Shown one piece after another: positions 9,309 to 17,519 of a stretch of 64,000 nt of DNA. The notes below the pieces were generated by a model. The model saw only the letters and a program-made list of their open reading frames with translations. It was not told the DNA's origin and ran no database searches. The DNA comes from an uncultured Sulfurovum sp. (lineage in GTDB: Bacteria > Campylobacterota > Campylobacteria > Campylobacterales > Sulfurovaceae). Numbering within the stretch: the stretch's first letter is position 1; every line of letters starts with the position of its first letter. The stretch spans positions 62,001 through 126,000 of the forward strand of contig CACVAS010000107.1 of assembly GCA_902727855.1 (NCBI GenBank), written 5' to 3'. The translations under genes and the position numbers were made by a program.

Positions 9309-11104
9309 ATTTACAATCACATACTATAGAAGAGCTCAATAAACTTGCAGGAGAGATTAGAGACAAAATACTTAAGACTGTGAGTCAAAATGGTGGTCAC
9401 CTCTCTTCAACGATGGGTGCAACAGATCTTATAGTAGCGATGCATAAGGTTTTTGATGTTGAAAGTGACCCCTTTATTTTCGATGTAAGTCATCAAGCGT
9501 ATGCACATAAACTACTTACTGGAAGGTGGGATAACTTCTCGACACTACGTCAGTTTGATGGTATCTGTGGCTATACAAAACCTAAAGAGTCTAAGTATGA
9601 TTATTATGTAGCTGGACACTCTTCAACATCCATCTCACTCGCTGTTGGTGCAGCTAAAGCGATAGCGCTTAAAGGTGAGAGTAGAATTCCTGTAGCATTG
9701 ATTGGTGATGGGTCGATGTCAGCAGGGATGGTTTATGAAGCACTCAACGAGCTGGGTGATAGAAAATATCCAGTAGTGATTATACTAAATGATAACGAAA
9801 TGAGTATTGCAAAACCTATTGGGGCAATTTCTAAACTACTTTCTCAAACGATGGCGGGTTCTTTTTATCAAAAGTTTAAAGGTAAGGTAGAAAAAGCTTT
9901 AGAACATTTGCCAGAGTCTGCACACTATATGGCAAAACGTTTTGAAGAATCATTTAAGCTTATCACTCCTGGTATATTGTTTGAGGAGATGGGTATAGAG
10001 TACATTGGCCCAGTAGATGGACATGATATTGAAGCTTTAATTGAGACTATGGAGGTTGCAAAAGCTTTAGGTAAGCCTGTGATTATTCATGCACAGACGA
10101 CCAAGGGTAAAGGGTATGAAATAGCAGAAGGTACCAAAGAGCATTGGCATGGTGTAAGCCCTTTTGACCTTAAGACAGGTACCTCTCCTAAAAAAACATC
10201 TGTTAAAGCAGCTACCGCTATTTTTTCTGAGACTTTAGTTGAATTGGCAGATAATGACAAGAAGGTTGTTGGTGTGACTGCTGCGATGCCAACAGGTACG
10301 GGAATGACAGCAGTCATAGAAAAATACCCTGAACGTTTTTGGGATGTTGCTATAGCAGAACAGCATGCAGTCACTTCAATGGGACCTTTGGCTAAAGAAG
10401 GATTTAAACCATTTTGTACAATTTATTCAACATTTTTACAACGTGGTTTTGACCAGGTCATACATGACATAGCACTTATGGATTTAGGTGTTGCTTTTGC
10501 AATGGACAGAGCTGGTATTGTCGGAGAGGATGGAGAAACCCATCAAGGTGCTTTCGATATCTCTTATTTAAGAGGTATCCCTAATATGACGCTTTTAGCA
10601 CCTTATAATGAAACAACTATGAAGCTTTGTATGGCATTTGCAAAAGACTATAACCATCCCTGTGCTTTTAGATACCCAAGAGGTGCTTTCTTGGGTGATG
10701 ATAGACCAAGTGTAGCCTATGAGTTAGGTAAATCTGTTCTTTTACAAGAAGGAGAAGAGGTACTACTTATTGGTTATGGAAATGGTGTTGGACGTGCAGA
10801 GCAGGTTGCTGTACTTCTGGAAGCTAACGTCGCAATTTTAGACTTACGTTTTGTAAAACCATTAGATGAAGAGATGCTTGTGAAGCTTTCTTCAGAGTAT
10901 AAAAAGTGGTATGTATTTTCAGACTCTGCTAAGATGGGTGGGGTTGGTTCTGCTATTTTGGAGTTATTAAGTGAAAAACATATAGAAGATGTTGTTTTGA
11001 CCTCGTTTGAATATGATGATGACTTTATTACCCATGGTAATACAAAGTTGGTAGAAGAGAGTTTAGGTATTTTACCAGAACAGTTGGCAAAAAAGATTTT
11101 ATAA
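9305..11104 (+). CDS. dxs: 1-deoxy-D-xylulose-5-phosphate synthase
   Basis: This 599-residue thiamine-diphosphate enzyme condenses pyruvate and glyceraldehyde-3-phosphate in the first step of the MEP isoprenoid pathway. The N-terminal half shows GGHLSSTMG, DVSHQAYAHKLLTG, and the ThDP motif opening with GDGSMSAGM and closing with NDNEMSI. The middle domain carries DRAGIVGEDGETHQG; the transketolase C-domain has FRYPRGA. It starts at a GTG that overlaps the hisC stop (GTGA), so translation is probably coupled. Length is slightly below the usual 610-640. Confidence 0.96.
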   Translation: MNLQSHTIEELNKLAGEIRDKILKTVSQNGGHLSSTMGATDLIVAMHKVFDVESDPFIFDVSHQAYAHKLLTGRWDNFSTLRQFDGICGYTKPKESKYDYYVAGHSSTSISLAVGAAKAIALKGESRIPVALIGDGSMSAGMVYEALNELGDRKYPVVIILNDNEMSIAKPIGAISKLLSQTMAGSFYQKFKGKVEKALEHLPESAHYMAKRFEESFKLITPGILFEEMGIEYIGPVDGHDIEALIETMEVAKALGKPVIIHAQTTKGKGYEIAEGTKEHWHGVSPFDLKTGTSPKKTSVKAATAIFSETLVELADNDKKVVGVTAAMPTGTGMTAVIEKYPERFWDVAIAEQHAVTSMGPLAKEGFKPFCTIYSTFLQRGFDQVIHDIALMDLGVAFAMDRAGIVGEDGETHQGAFDISYLRGIPNMTLLAPYNETTMKLCMAFAKDYNHPCAFRYPRGAFLGDDRPSVAYELGKSVLLQEGEEVLLIGYGNGVGRAEQVAVLLEANVAILDLRFVKPLDEEMLVKLSSEYKKWYVFSDSAKMGGVGSAILELLSEKHIEDVVLTSFEYDDDFITHGNTKLVEESLGILPEQLAKKIL

Positions 11105-11217
11105 GGGTATATAGCGATGTATACTCTACAGTTGAATTTAAAAAAGAAGCAATACATCTTTTTTTTTAAGTTCAGTGACAGTGAACAAAACAGAAAATAA
11201 ATTTCTCTTGATTAATT

Positions 11218-11292
11218 GAGGCAAATGCCGAAGCTTTAGTGAAATGAATTGAAAGATTGGCTTTTGCCAATTTTCAAGAAGAAGGATTATGA
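11218..11292 (+). ncRNA. metK leader with a motif shared with the rpmF leader (candidate cis-regulatory RNA)
   Basis: The 188-base gap before metK holds CGAAGCTTTAGTGAAAT (11229-11245) and AGATTGGCTTTTGCCAA (11254-11270). The second block is a TTGGC/GCCAA hairpin. The same two blocks occur before rpmF at 13941-13957 and 13995-14010, with three differences in the first block. GGCAA at 11220-11224 can alternatively pair with TTGCC at 11264-11268, which would enclose the first block; the rpmF copy keeps a GGCA/TGCC version. The start codon lies 22 bases after the second block here and 24 bases after it in rpmF. I do not recognise a known riboswitch class. Confidence 0.45.
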
Positions 11293-12447
11293 ATGAACGA
11301 ATACATTTTTACAAGTGAATCAGTCACAGAAGGGCATCCCGATAAAATGGCTGACCAGATCTCGGATGCTATATTAGACTACATTATCGCAGAAGATCCA
11401 CAAGCTAGAGTAGCATGTGAGACGTTAGTGAGCAATGGTTTTTGTGTTATTGCAGGGGAGTTAAAAACAAAAGCGTACGCACCGATGCAGGAGATTGCAA
11501 GAGAAGTGATAAAAGAAATAGGGTATACCGATGCACAATTCGGATTTGATTATCGCTCAGCAGGTGTGCTTAATGGTATAGGTGAACAGAGTCCAGATAT
11601 TAACCAAGGAGTTGATCAGGATTCAGGAGAGATTGGTGCAGGTGACCAAGGATTGATGTTTGGTTATGCATGTAAAGAGACGGCTGAACTTATGCCTTTA
11701 CCGATCTCTTTAGCACATAAAATTACGGCCAAATTAGCAGAAGTACGTAAGAATGGTACGGTCCCATTTTTACGCCCAGATGGTAAAGCACAAGTGTCTG
11801 TAAAATACGTAGATGGTAAACCTGTTTCTATTGATACGATTGTTGTCTCAACTCAGCATCATGACAATGTAAGTTTAGAACAAGTGCAAAAAGCCGTACT
11901 TGAAGAGGTTATTAAAGCAGTTATCCCGGCTGAATTGATGCATGATGATATTATTTATCATATAAATCCAACGGGACGTTTTGTTATTGGTGGCCCTCAA
12001 GGTGATGCGGGTCTTACAGGAAGAAAGATTATTGTAGATACCTATGGTGGTGCCTGTCCTCATGGGGGAGGAGCATTTTCGGGTAAGGATCCTACTAAGG
12101 TAGACAGATCTGCAGCCTATGCTGCGCGTTATGTGGCTAAAAACCTAGTGGCAGCTGGTGTATGTGAAAAGGCAACACTACAAATAGCTTACGCTATTGG
12201 CGTTGCTAAGCCAGTTTCCATCTATGTAGACACACACGGTACGGCTGTAGTAGATGAATCAAAGATTATAGCATGTGTAGAATCATTGTTCGATTTAACA
12301 CCAAAAGGCATTATGACTGAGTTGGATTTACTTAGACCTATTTATAGAAAAACGGCAGCCTATGGACATTTTGGTAGAGAAGATGCAGATTTTACATGGG
12401 AACAAACAACAAGAGTAAACGAGATAAAAAAGTACCTAAATCTTTAA
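11293..12447 (+). CDS. metK: S-adenosylmethionine synthetase
   Basis: This 384-residue enzyme makes S-adenosylmethionine from ATP and methionine. Family motifs are [18 protein letters not shown] at the N-terminus (the metal and ATP site), [12 protein letters not shown], the methionine loop region, and [19 protein letters not shown] near residue 260. The ATG at 11293 has AAGGA upstream. It stands first in a block that matches the H. pylori order metK-ndk-DUF177-rpmF-plsX-fabH, with a ferredoxin inserted after it. Its long leader carries the candidate RNA element described separately. Confidence 0.97.
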   Translation: MNEYIFTSESVTEGHPDKMADQISDAILDYIIAEDPQARVACETLVSNGFCVIAGELKTKAYAPMQEIAREVIKEIGYTDAQFGFDYRSAGVLNGIGEQSPDINQGVDQDSGEIGAGDQGLMFGYACKETAELMPLPISLAHKITAKLAEVRKNGTVPFLRPDGKAQVSVKYVDGKPVSIDTIVVSTQHHDNVSLEQVQKAVLEEVIKAVIPAELMHDDIIYHINPTGRFVIGGPQGDAGLTGRKIIVDTYGGACPHGGGAFSGKDPTKVDRSAAYAARYVAKNLVAAGVCEKATLQIAYAIGVAKPVSIYVDTHGTAVVDESKIIACVESLFDLTPKGIMTELDLLRPIYRKTAAYGHFGREDADFTWEQTTRVNEIKKYLNL

Positions 12448-12594
12448 TATAATATTCATTATCAATACTTTTTAAAATTCTTAGCTGTTGTGTTTTACAC
12501 TTATTCTTAATTTTTAAGATAAATAATATATGTATTAAAGGTTTATTTAAATATTTGTGCTATAGTTCAAATATATTAACATAAAGGAATAAAA

Positions 12595-12957
12595 ATGGCA
12601 GTAATTATTGGCGATACTTGTATCAACTGTGCAGCTTGTATTGACGAATGTCCAGTAGAAGCAATTGTAGATGAGGATGATAATCCAACAGGTGAGGAAT
12701 ACTACTATGTATATCCTGATAAATGTGTTGAGTGTGTAGATCACTTTGATAGCCCAGCATGTGCTGAAGCTTGTCCAACAGAGGGTTGTATTACATGGGA
12801 TATGCCATTTACAGCAGATCACAAAGATCACTTTTCTGGAGATAACTATATTGATGGTCAAGCATACGTTATGGATGACGCAGATGCAGTTATGCCAACA
12901 AGAGATGACATCTCAATAGAAGATAGACAAAACAGAGAAAACGTAGTCGACGACTAA
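12595..12957 (+). CDS. 2[4Fe-4S] ferredoxin with an acidic C-terminal extension
   Basis: This 120-residue cytosolic electron carrier has two cluster motifs: CINCAACIDECP near the N-terminus and CVECVDHFDSPACAEACP further on. The second has the eight-residue insertion between the second and third cysteines that is typical of the Allochromatium type of low-potential ferredoxin. A 50-residue acidic tail follows. AAAGGAATAAAA precedes the ATG, and a probable -10 box (CTATAGT, about 12560) lies upstream. A second, shorter ferredoxin of the same type is at 62718-62975. The redox partners cannot be told from context. Confidence 0.9.
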   Translation: MAVIIGDTCINCAACIDECPVEAIVDEDDNPTGEEYYYVYPDKCVECVDHFDSPACAEACPTEGCITWDMPFTADHKDHFSGDNYIDGQAYVMDDADAVMPTRDDISIEDRQNRENVVDD

Positions 12958-12972
12958 TCTCTTCTATCTAAG

Positions 12973-12996
12973 GCTATCCACCATTGCGTGGATAGT
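12973..12996 (+). terminator. hairpin after the ferredoxin gene
   Basis: CTATCCAC (12974-12981) pairs with GTGGATAG (12988-12995) around a six-base loop, 16 bases after the stop. The T-rich but interrupted sequence after it makes it a moderate terminator candidate. Confidence 0.5.
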
Positions 12997-13050
12997 CTTC
13001 ACTTTACTTATAAACCTCATTATTTAATAATCCCTTAAACACTTTTTCGA

Positions 13051-13056
13051 TAAAAT
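13051..13056 (+). promoter_or_regulatory. -10 box for ndk
   Basis: GATAAAAT stands about 60 bases before ndk, after the ferredoxin hairpin, so ndk probably starts its own transcript. Confidence 0.4.
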
Positions 13057-13116
13057 TCCGCCCAAATACTCTCCACTAAATAGTATGGAAGTAAATAATT
13101 ACTTAGGAATAATAAG

Positions 13117-13530
13117 ATGGAACAAACATTATCAATCATCAAACCAGATGCAGTAGCTAAAAACGTAGTAGGAAAAATTCTTTCTAGATTTGAAGATGCT
13201 GGTCTTAGAATTGCAGCAACTAAGAAAATACAACTTTCTCAAGCAGATGCTGAGGCATTTTATGCAATTCACGCAGAAAGACCTTTTTTTAAGGATCTTG
13301 TAGAGTTTATGATTTCTGGTCCTGTTGTTGTCACAGTACTTGAAGGTGACAGTGCAATGAGTAAAAATAGAGATTTAATGGGTGCTACAAATCCTGCAGA
13401 AGCAGAAGCTGGTACAATTAGAGCAGATTTTGCAGAGAGTATTGATGCCAATGCAGTACATGGTTCTGACTCTGTTGAGAATGCAGTCAATGAAATTAGC
13501 TTTTTCTTTGCACAAAGAGAGATTAATTAA
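13117..13530 (+). CDS. ndk: nucleoside-diphosphate kinase
   Basis: This 137-residue enzyme moves the gamma phosphate between nucleoside triphosphates and diphosphates through a phosphohistidine. It opens with [11 protein letters not shown]. The catalytic His is in [12 protein letters not shown] near residue 116. [14 protein letters not shown] and GTIRADFA are also standard. The length is normal. TTAGGAATAATAAG precedes the ATG. The next gene (DUF177) starts 22 bases after its stop. Confidence 0.97.
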   Translation: MEQTLSIIKPDAVAKNVVGKILSRFEDAGLRIAATKKIQLSQADAEAFYAIHAERPFFKDLVEFMISGPVVVTVLEGDSAMSKNRDLMGATNPAEAEAGTIRADFAESIDANAVHGSDSVENAVNEISFFFAQREIN

Positions 13531-13552
13531 TACAATTTCTTAAGGATTCTTA

Positions 13553-13927
13553 ATGAAAATTGTTTTTGATAAAATTGGTTCCACTATAAAACCTATTGAG
13601 TTAACTTCAGAAGGTATTTTACTGAAGGGAACTTTAGTAAAAAGTGGTTATCACCAAGTATTGTTGGATGGAACATTAAGTGGAAGTCTTGAATTAGCCT
13701 GTGATAGATGTGGTCAAATATATGATTATAGTATTGACAATAGGTTAAAATTAAAGCTTACTGATTTAGTTTCAGAAGATAAAGATGATTTAGATATAAT
13801 TGAGTTTTTAGATGGCAAAATTGATATTTTGCATATTTTACAAAGTGAAATTACTTCAATTCAAAGTGGATATAATTATTGTTCTAATTGTGACAATGAT
13901 AATGAAGACTTTGAAATAGAATACTAG
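13553..13927 (+). CDS. DUF177/YceD-family protein
   Basis: This 124-residue protein lies directly before rpmF, the usual place of the YceD/DUF177 family, whose members are linked to 23S rRNA or ribosome maturation. Two Cys pairs are visible: CDRCG near residue 50 and YCSNC near 105. A zinc site is plausible. The family DLD.IEF-type acidic block (DDLDIIEFLDGKIDI) is present between them. It follows ndk by 22 bases. The role in ribosome biogenesis comes from context and family, not from a catalytic motif. Confidence 0.82.
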   Translation: MKIVFDKIGSTIKPIELTSEGILLKGTLVKSGYHQVLLDGTLSGSLELACDRCGQIYDYSIDNRLKLKLTDLVSEDKDDLDIIEFLDGKIDILHILQSEITSIQSGYNYCSNCDNDNEDFEIEY

Positions 13928-14034
13928 GCATTCTGAGGCCTGAAGCTTCAGTGAGATACGCCCAAGGTTATTACCTAATGGGAAAACTTAACATAGATTG
14001 GCTTTGCCAAGTCTAAGAATAAAAGGATTATAAA
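13927..14034 (+). ncRNA. rpmF leader with the metK-type motif (candidate cis-regulatory RNA)
   Basis: Between the DUF177 gene and rpmF lie TGAAGCTTCAGTGAGAT (13941-13957) and AGATTGGCTTTGCCAA (13995-14010), which match the metK leader. The middle is expanded here and can fold on its own: CCCA/TGGG stacked on AGGT/ACCT with a TATT loop (13961-13982). GGCA at 13927-13930 can pair with TGCC at 14005-14008. A conserved block, a variable-length hairpin and a conserved hairpin are what a structured leader looks like. L32 autoregulation is one possibility, but it would not explain the metK copy. Confidence 0.45.
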
Positions 14035-14196
14035 ATGGCAGTACCTAAAAGACGTCATAGTAAGACGAGAGCATTAAAGAGAAGAACACACTACAAATTA
14101 ACATTACCTATGCCTGTAAAAGATGCAGATGGGACATGGAGAATGCCTCACCACATGAATATGACTACTGGTGAATATAAACAAACTAAAGCGTAA
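14035..14196 (+). CDS. rpmF: 50S ribosomal protein L32
   Basis: This is a 53-residue gene. The protein starts [20 protein letters not shown], the standard basic L32 N-terminus, and continues with a KLTLPMPV segment and [11 protein letters not shown]32 is a small large-subunit protein near the peptidyl-transferase exit region. The cysteines of zinc-type L32 are absent, so this is the zinc-free form, as seen in several Campylobacterota. AAAAGGATTATAAA precedes the ATG. plsX starts three bases after the stop, so the two are in one operon. Confidence 0.95.
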   Translation: MAVPKRRHSKTRALKRRTHYKLTLPMPVKDADGTWRMPHHMNMTTGEYKQTKA

Positions 14197-14199
14197 TTG

Positions 14200-15198
14200 A
14201 TGATACGTATCGCAATTGATGCTATGGGTGGGGACTTTGGTCCTGAACCTATTATAGAAGGTGTAATTCAAGCACTTGATGAAAAACAATTCTTACCTAT
14301 TCTTGTAGGTGTAAAAGAAGACATACTAGAATTTCTCCCACAATATTATGTAGATAAAGTACAGTTTGAAGAAGCAAGTGATATTATTGCTATGAGTGAT
14401 GCTGCAACAGATGCGCTTAAACGTAAAGACTCTTCTATTTTTAAAGCAGTTGAATTGGTTCGTGAAGGAAAAGCTGACGCGGTACTTTCTGCAGGGCACT
14501 CTGGGGCGACTATGACTGCGGCAACATTAAGAATGGGAAGAATACCAGGCATTAATAAACCTGCACTTGCAACTTTAATGCCTAGTATTACAAAAAGTAA
14601 AACATTAGTGCTTGATGTAGGCTCTGTTACAGATTGTAAGCCTGAAAACCTTTTTCAGTTTGGTGCAATGGGTGAAGCTTATGCTGCAAAAATTTTGAAA
14701 ATAGAAGATCCAAAAGTTGGTTTACTTGCTAATGGAAGTGAAGACTCTAAAGGAAATGAACTAACAAAGGCTACTTTTCCTCTTTTGAAATCTTTAAGTG
14801 GATTTATAGGAAATGTTGAAGGTAAAGACATTTTTAATGGCAAAGTAAATGTTGTTGTATGTGATGGATTTACGGGAAATATTTTACTAAAAACAGCAGA
14901 AGGTGCCGTCTCTACTGTGTTTGACTTGATGAAGCAACATATTAGAAAATCACTACCGGCTAAGATAGGTGCCTTGATGATGAAAAAGAAAGTTTTTGGA
15001 AATATGAAAAAACAAGTTGACAAAGATGAGTATGGTGGCGCACCACTACTTGGGCTTAAGGGCTGTGCGATCATTTCACATGGTGCGTCAAGTTCAAAAG
15101 CAATAAAAAATGCAGTATTTCAAGCAATATCTTATGTTGAATCGGATGTGAATACAACGATTGAGACACTTTTGGAAGAAGCGAACGAAAACGTATAA
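14200..15198 (+). CDS. plsX: phosphate acyltransferase PlsX
   Basis: This 332-residue peripheral membrane enzyme converts acyl-ACP to acyl-phosphate for PlsY in phospholipid synthesis. It starts MIRIAIDAMGGDFGPEPII, the family N-terminal signature. SAGHSGATMTAATLRMGRI, NGSEDSKGN and VVCDGFTGNILLKT are also typical. The frame could open at TTG 14197, but the ATG at 14200 gives the standard start. rpmF-plsX-fabH is a widespread lipid operon. The terminator at 15206-15238 ends it before fabH. Confidence 0.96.
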   Translation: MIRIAIDAMGGDFGPEPIIEGVIQALDEKQFLPILVGVKEDILEFLPQYYVDKVQFEEASDIIAMSDAATDALKRKDSSIFKAVELVREGKADAVLSAGHSGATMTAATLRMGRIPGINKPALATLMPSITKSKTLVLDVGSVTDCKPENLFQFGAMGEAYAAKILKIEDPKVGLLANGSEDSKGNELTKATFPLLKSLSGFIGNVEGKDIFNGKVNVVVCDGFTGNILLKTAEGAVSTVFDLMKQHIRKSLPAKIGALMMKKKVFGNMKKQVDKDEYGGAPLLGLKGCAIISHGASSSKAIKNAVFQAISYVESDVNTTIETLLEEANENV

Positions 15199-15205
15199 TA
15201 ACTCG

Positions 15206-15238
15206 AAAAAGGAACAGTGCTTGTCATGTTCCTTTTTT
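15206..15238 (+). terminator. rho-independent terminator after plsX
   Basis: AAAAAGGAACA pairs with TGTTCC and the following T6 run around a ten-base loop, seven bases after plsX. The A-stem-T layout makes this the clearest intrinsic terminator in the window. Confidence 0.8.
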
Positions 15239-15275
15239 CTCTCCTATTTTTAGAAATCTTGTTTACTATTTATGG

Positions 15276-15281
15276 TAAAAT
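15276..15281 (+). promoter_or_regulatory. -10 box for fabH
   Basis: TAAAAT stands 27 bases before fabH, just after the plsX terminator, which implies separate transcription of fabH. Confidence 0.4.
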
Positions 15282-15308
15282 ACATCTAATTATGAGTTAA
15301 GGATACCC

Positions 15309-16316
15309 ATGTCACAAATTTATGCTTCATTTAAATCTATAGGTGCGTATGTACCAGAAAAGGTTTTAAGCAATGCCGACCTTGAAAAGATGGTAGATAC
15401 CACAGATGAGTGGATAGTGAAGCGTACAGGTATAAGTGAACGTCGTATTGCAGCAGAAGATGAATACACTTCAGACATGGCAGCTAAAGCCTGTGAATTG
15501 GCTATTGAACGTTCTGGTGTTGCAAAAGAGGACATTGACCTTGTTGTATGTGCAACAGTCACACCAGACTACTTTAACATGCCTTCCACAGCATGTCTTA
15601 TCTCAGATAAACTAGGTATTAGAGATGTTCAAGCTTTTGACATTTCCGCTGCCTGTAGTGGTTTTGTCTATTTACTTTCAGTAGCAAAAGCTTTTGTTGA
15701 GTCAGGTATGAAGAAGAATGTACTTGTAGTAGGTGCTGAAAAATTTTCTTCTATTGTTGACTATACAGATAGAGGTACATGCATATTGTTTGGTGATGGC
15801 GCTGGTGCTGCTATGATATGTGCCACGACAAATAAAGAAGAAGCTTTTGTAGATTTACATGCAAGTGCTGATGGCTCTTATGCCGATTTCCTAGTCACAC
15901 CTGCTCCTGGATGTGTAAATCCTGTAAGTCAAAGAGTGATTGACGAAGGTTTACAGTATGTTCAAATGAAAGGAAATGAAACCTTTAAACTTGCAGTAAA
16001 AACATTGACAAAAGATGTCAAAGAGATACTAGAAAAAAATGAGATAAACTCAGATGACATCCCTCATTTTATTCCTCATCAAGCTAATTATCGTATTATA
16101 AAAGCGGTGGGTGATTCACTTAAAATGAAAGAAGAGCAAGTGGTTCTTACTGTAGGTAAATATGGAAACACTTCAGCAGCTTCAATTCCTATGGCAATTA
16201 ATGATATATGGGAGTCTGGTAGACTTAAAGAAGGTGAGTTGATGTTACTAGATACTTTTGGTGGTGGGCTTACATGGGCTTCTGCATTATTGCCTTTTGC
16301 AGGGAAAAGCAAGTAG
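15309..16316 (+). CDS. fabH: 3-oxoacyl-ACP synthase III
   Basis: This 335-residue thiolase-fold enzyme starts fatty acid synthesis by condensing acetyl-CoA with malonyl-ACP. The catalytic triad is Cys in ISAACSGF (C116), His in HFIPHQANYRI and Asn in GKYGNTSAASIP. TDEWIVKRTGI near residue 33 and the C-terminal FGGGLTWA are family marks. AAGGATACCC precedes the ATG. The metallophosphoesterase gene follows after six bases. Confidence 0.97.
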   Translation: MSQIYASFKSIGAYVPEKVLSNADLEKMVDTTDEWIVKRTGISERRIAAEDEYTSDMAAKACELAIERSGVAKEDIDLVVCATVTPDYFNMPSTACLISDKLGIRDVQAFDISAACSGFVYLLSVAKAFVESGMKKNVLVVGAEKFSSIVDYTDRGTCILFGDGAGAAMICATTNKEEAFVDLHASADGSYADFLVTPAPGCVNPVSQRVIDEGLQYVQMKGNETFKLAVKTLTKDVKEILEKNEINSDDIPHFIPHQANYRIIKAVGDSLKMKEEQVVLTVGKYGNTSAASIPMAINDIWESGRLKEGELMLLDTFGGGLTWASALLPFAGKSK

Positions 16317-16322
16317 GCACTA

Positions 16323-17132
16323 TTGAAAATTGCTTTTATTGGTGATATTGTAGGAAAACCTGGTCGCTTGATGCTTAAGCGACATCTAAAAAGACTTCAA
16401 CAAGAACATTTTATAGACTATACTATTGCCAATTATGAAAATGCTTCTCATGGCTTTGGTTTAACCGAAAAAAACTGTATTGAACTCCTAGGCTATGGTA
16501 TTGACATGATGACAGGTGGTAATCACTCTTTTGATAAAAAAGAGATACTAGAAATGTATAATACCTACCCACTTATTCGCCCTATGAACTACCCTAAATC
16601 TACACCAGGTAAAGGGATATTTGAGACTACAATATTAGGTAAAAATGTTGCTATTTTGAACCTTATGGGGCACTACACCATGCCTTTGGTAGATAATCCT
16701 TTTACGATGATAGTTGATGTGGTCTCTCAATTAAAAGAACAAGGTTTTAGGCATATTATTTTAGACATACATGCTGAAGCAAGTTCTGAGAAGAACACTT
16801 TACGACAAATGCTTAAACAAGATGTTTCTGCTATCTTAGGTACACATACACACGTGGCAACAGATGATCTAGAAGTCATAGATGGTTGTTGTTATGTGAC
16901 TGATGTGGGGCTTACTGGGTGTAAAGATGGTGTCATAGGTATGAAAGATGAAATACCTATTAAACGTTTTCTTACAGGTATAGGTGGACACTTTGACATT
17001 GCCAATGAGTGTAAATCAGTTTTACAGATGATTGTCTTTGAATTAGATGATAATGGACGTTGTGTGGGAGCCGAAAAAATCAAGATCTATGATGACAAGC
17101 CTAAGATAATCACTCAGGCTTGGATGGATTGA
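16323..17132 (+). CDS. YmdB-type metallophosphoesterase (TIGR00282 family)
   Basis: This 269-residue binuclear-metal phosphoesterase resembles Bacillus YmdB, a 2',3'-cyclic nucleotide phosphodiesterase. Metal-binding motifs appear in order: GDIVGKPGR at the N-terminus, NYENAS, GGNHSFDKKEI, DIHAEASSEK and GTHTHVATDD. It starts at a TTG (16323) six bases after fabH, giving MKIAFIGDIVG, the family start; no ATG is near. The role in this organism is not evident. It ends 15 bases before a convergent lipoprotein gene, the left edge of the accessory block. Confidence 0.88.
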   Translation: MKIAFIGDIVGKPGRLMLKRHLKRLQQEHFIDYTIANYENASHGFGLTEKNCIELLGYGIDMMTGGNHSFDKKEILEMYNTYPLIRPMNYPKSTPGKGIFETTILGKNVAILNLMGHYTMPLVDNPFTMIVDVVSQLKEQGFRHIILDIHAEASSEKNTLRQMLKQDVSAILGTHTHVATDDLEVIDGCCYVTDVGLTGCKDGVIGMKDEIPIKRFLTGIGGHFDIANECKSVLQMIVFELDDNGRCVGAEKIKIYDDKPKIITQAWMD

Positions 17133-17146
17133 AAAAATGTATATGG

Positions 17147-17440
17147 CTACTTACATTGAATAATCAAATTTCTAGTATGTGTACTGGAGCCAAATAAACC
17201 TTCTTTCCCTGCAAAAATGCTAGACTCTTTATCTTCCATTTTTTCCAAGATTCTATAACCTTTTGTCCCACAGAGCTCACTTACCTTTTCATAACAGTCA
17301 CCCCAAGTACTGAGTTCACCTGAACAGTCTATGCTATGTCCTTTTGTACCACTGGATGTAAAAACTGGTTTTGAATTTGCACAGCCTACTAGGAGTAGTG
17401 TTATTATAGTTGTGAGTGATAGTGTTTTTATTGTTGTCAT
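17147..17440 (-). CDS. small Cys-rich lipoprotein
   Basis: This 97-residue protein has a signal peptide with lipobox LLVGC (Cys 20). The mature part has four Cys (GHSIDCSG, WGDCYEKV, SELCGTKG and the C-terminal IIQCK), which suggests two disulfides in the periplasm or at the outer membrane. The pattern of a W-x-D-C followed by A-type-C-G-x-x-G-Y resembles a group of short Gram-negative lipoproteins of unknown function. Its promoter carries the exact direct repeat also seen before the serine hydrolase and the histidine kinase. Confidence 0.7.
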   Translation of the reverse strand: MTTIKTLSLTTIITLLLVGCANSKPVFTSSGTKGHSIDCSGELSTWGDCYEKVSELCGTKGYRILEKMEDKESSIFAGKEGLFGSSTHTRNLIIQCK

Positions 17441-17469
17441 GTTTTATCCTTTTATGTTTTGATGTTTAC

Positions 17470-17503
17470 ATTATTATCAAATAAAATGAAAAAATAATGA
17501 AAA
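17470..17503 (-). promoter_or_regulatory. direct-repeat operator plus -10 box before the small lipoprotein
   Basis: On the minus strand, TTTTCATTATTTTTTCAT (17503-17486) contains two TTTTCAT units 11 bp apart. A -10-like AATAAT begins exactly 28 bases after the motif start (17475-17470). The same motif and spacing occur at 18658-18625 (minus) and 23464-23497 (plus). See findings. Confidence 0.55.
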
Positions 17504-17519
17504 TAGATTCAAAGTATTA

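Noticed and set aside
11105..11292. A known SAM riboswitch (SAM-I, II, III or SAM/SAH) before metK
   Set aside because: I could not fit any known consensus to the leader, and the same motif lies before rpmF, which has no link to SAM.
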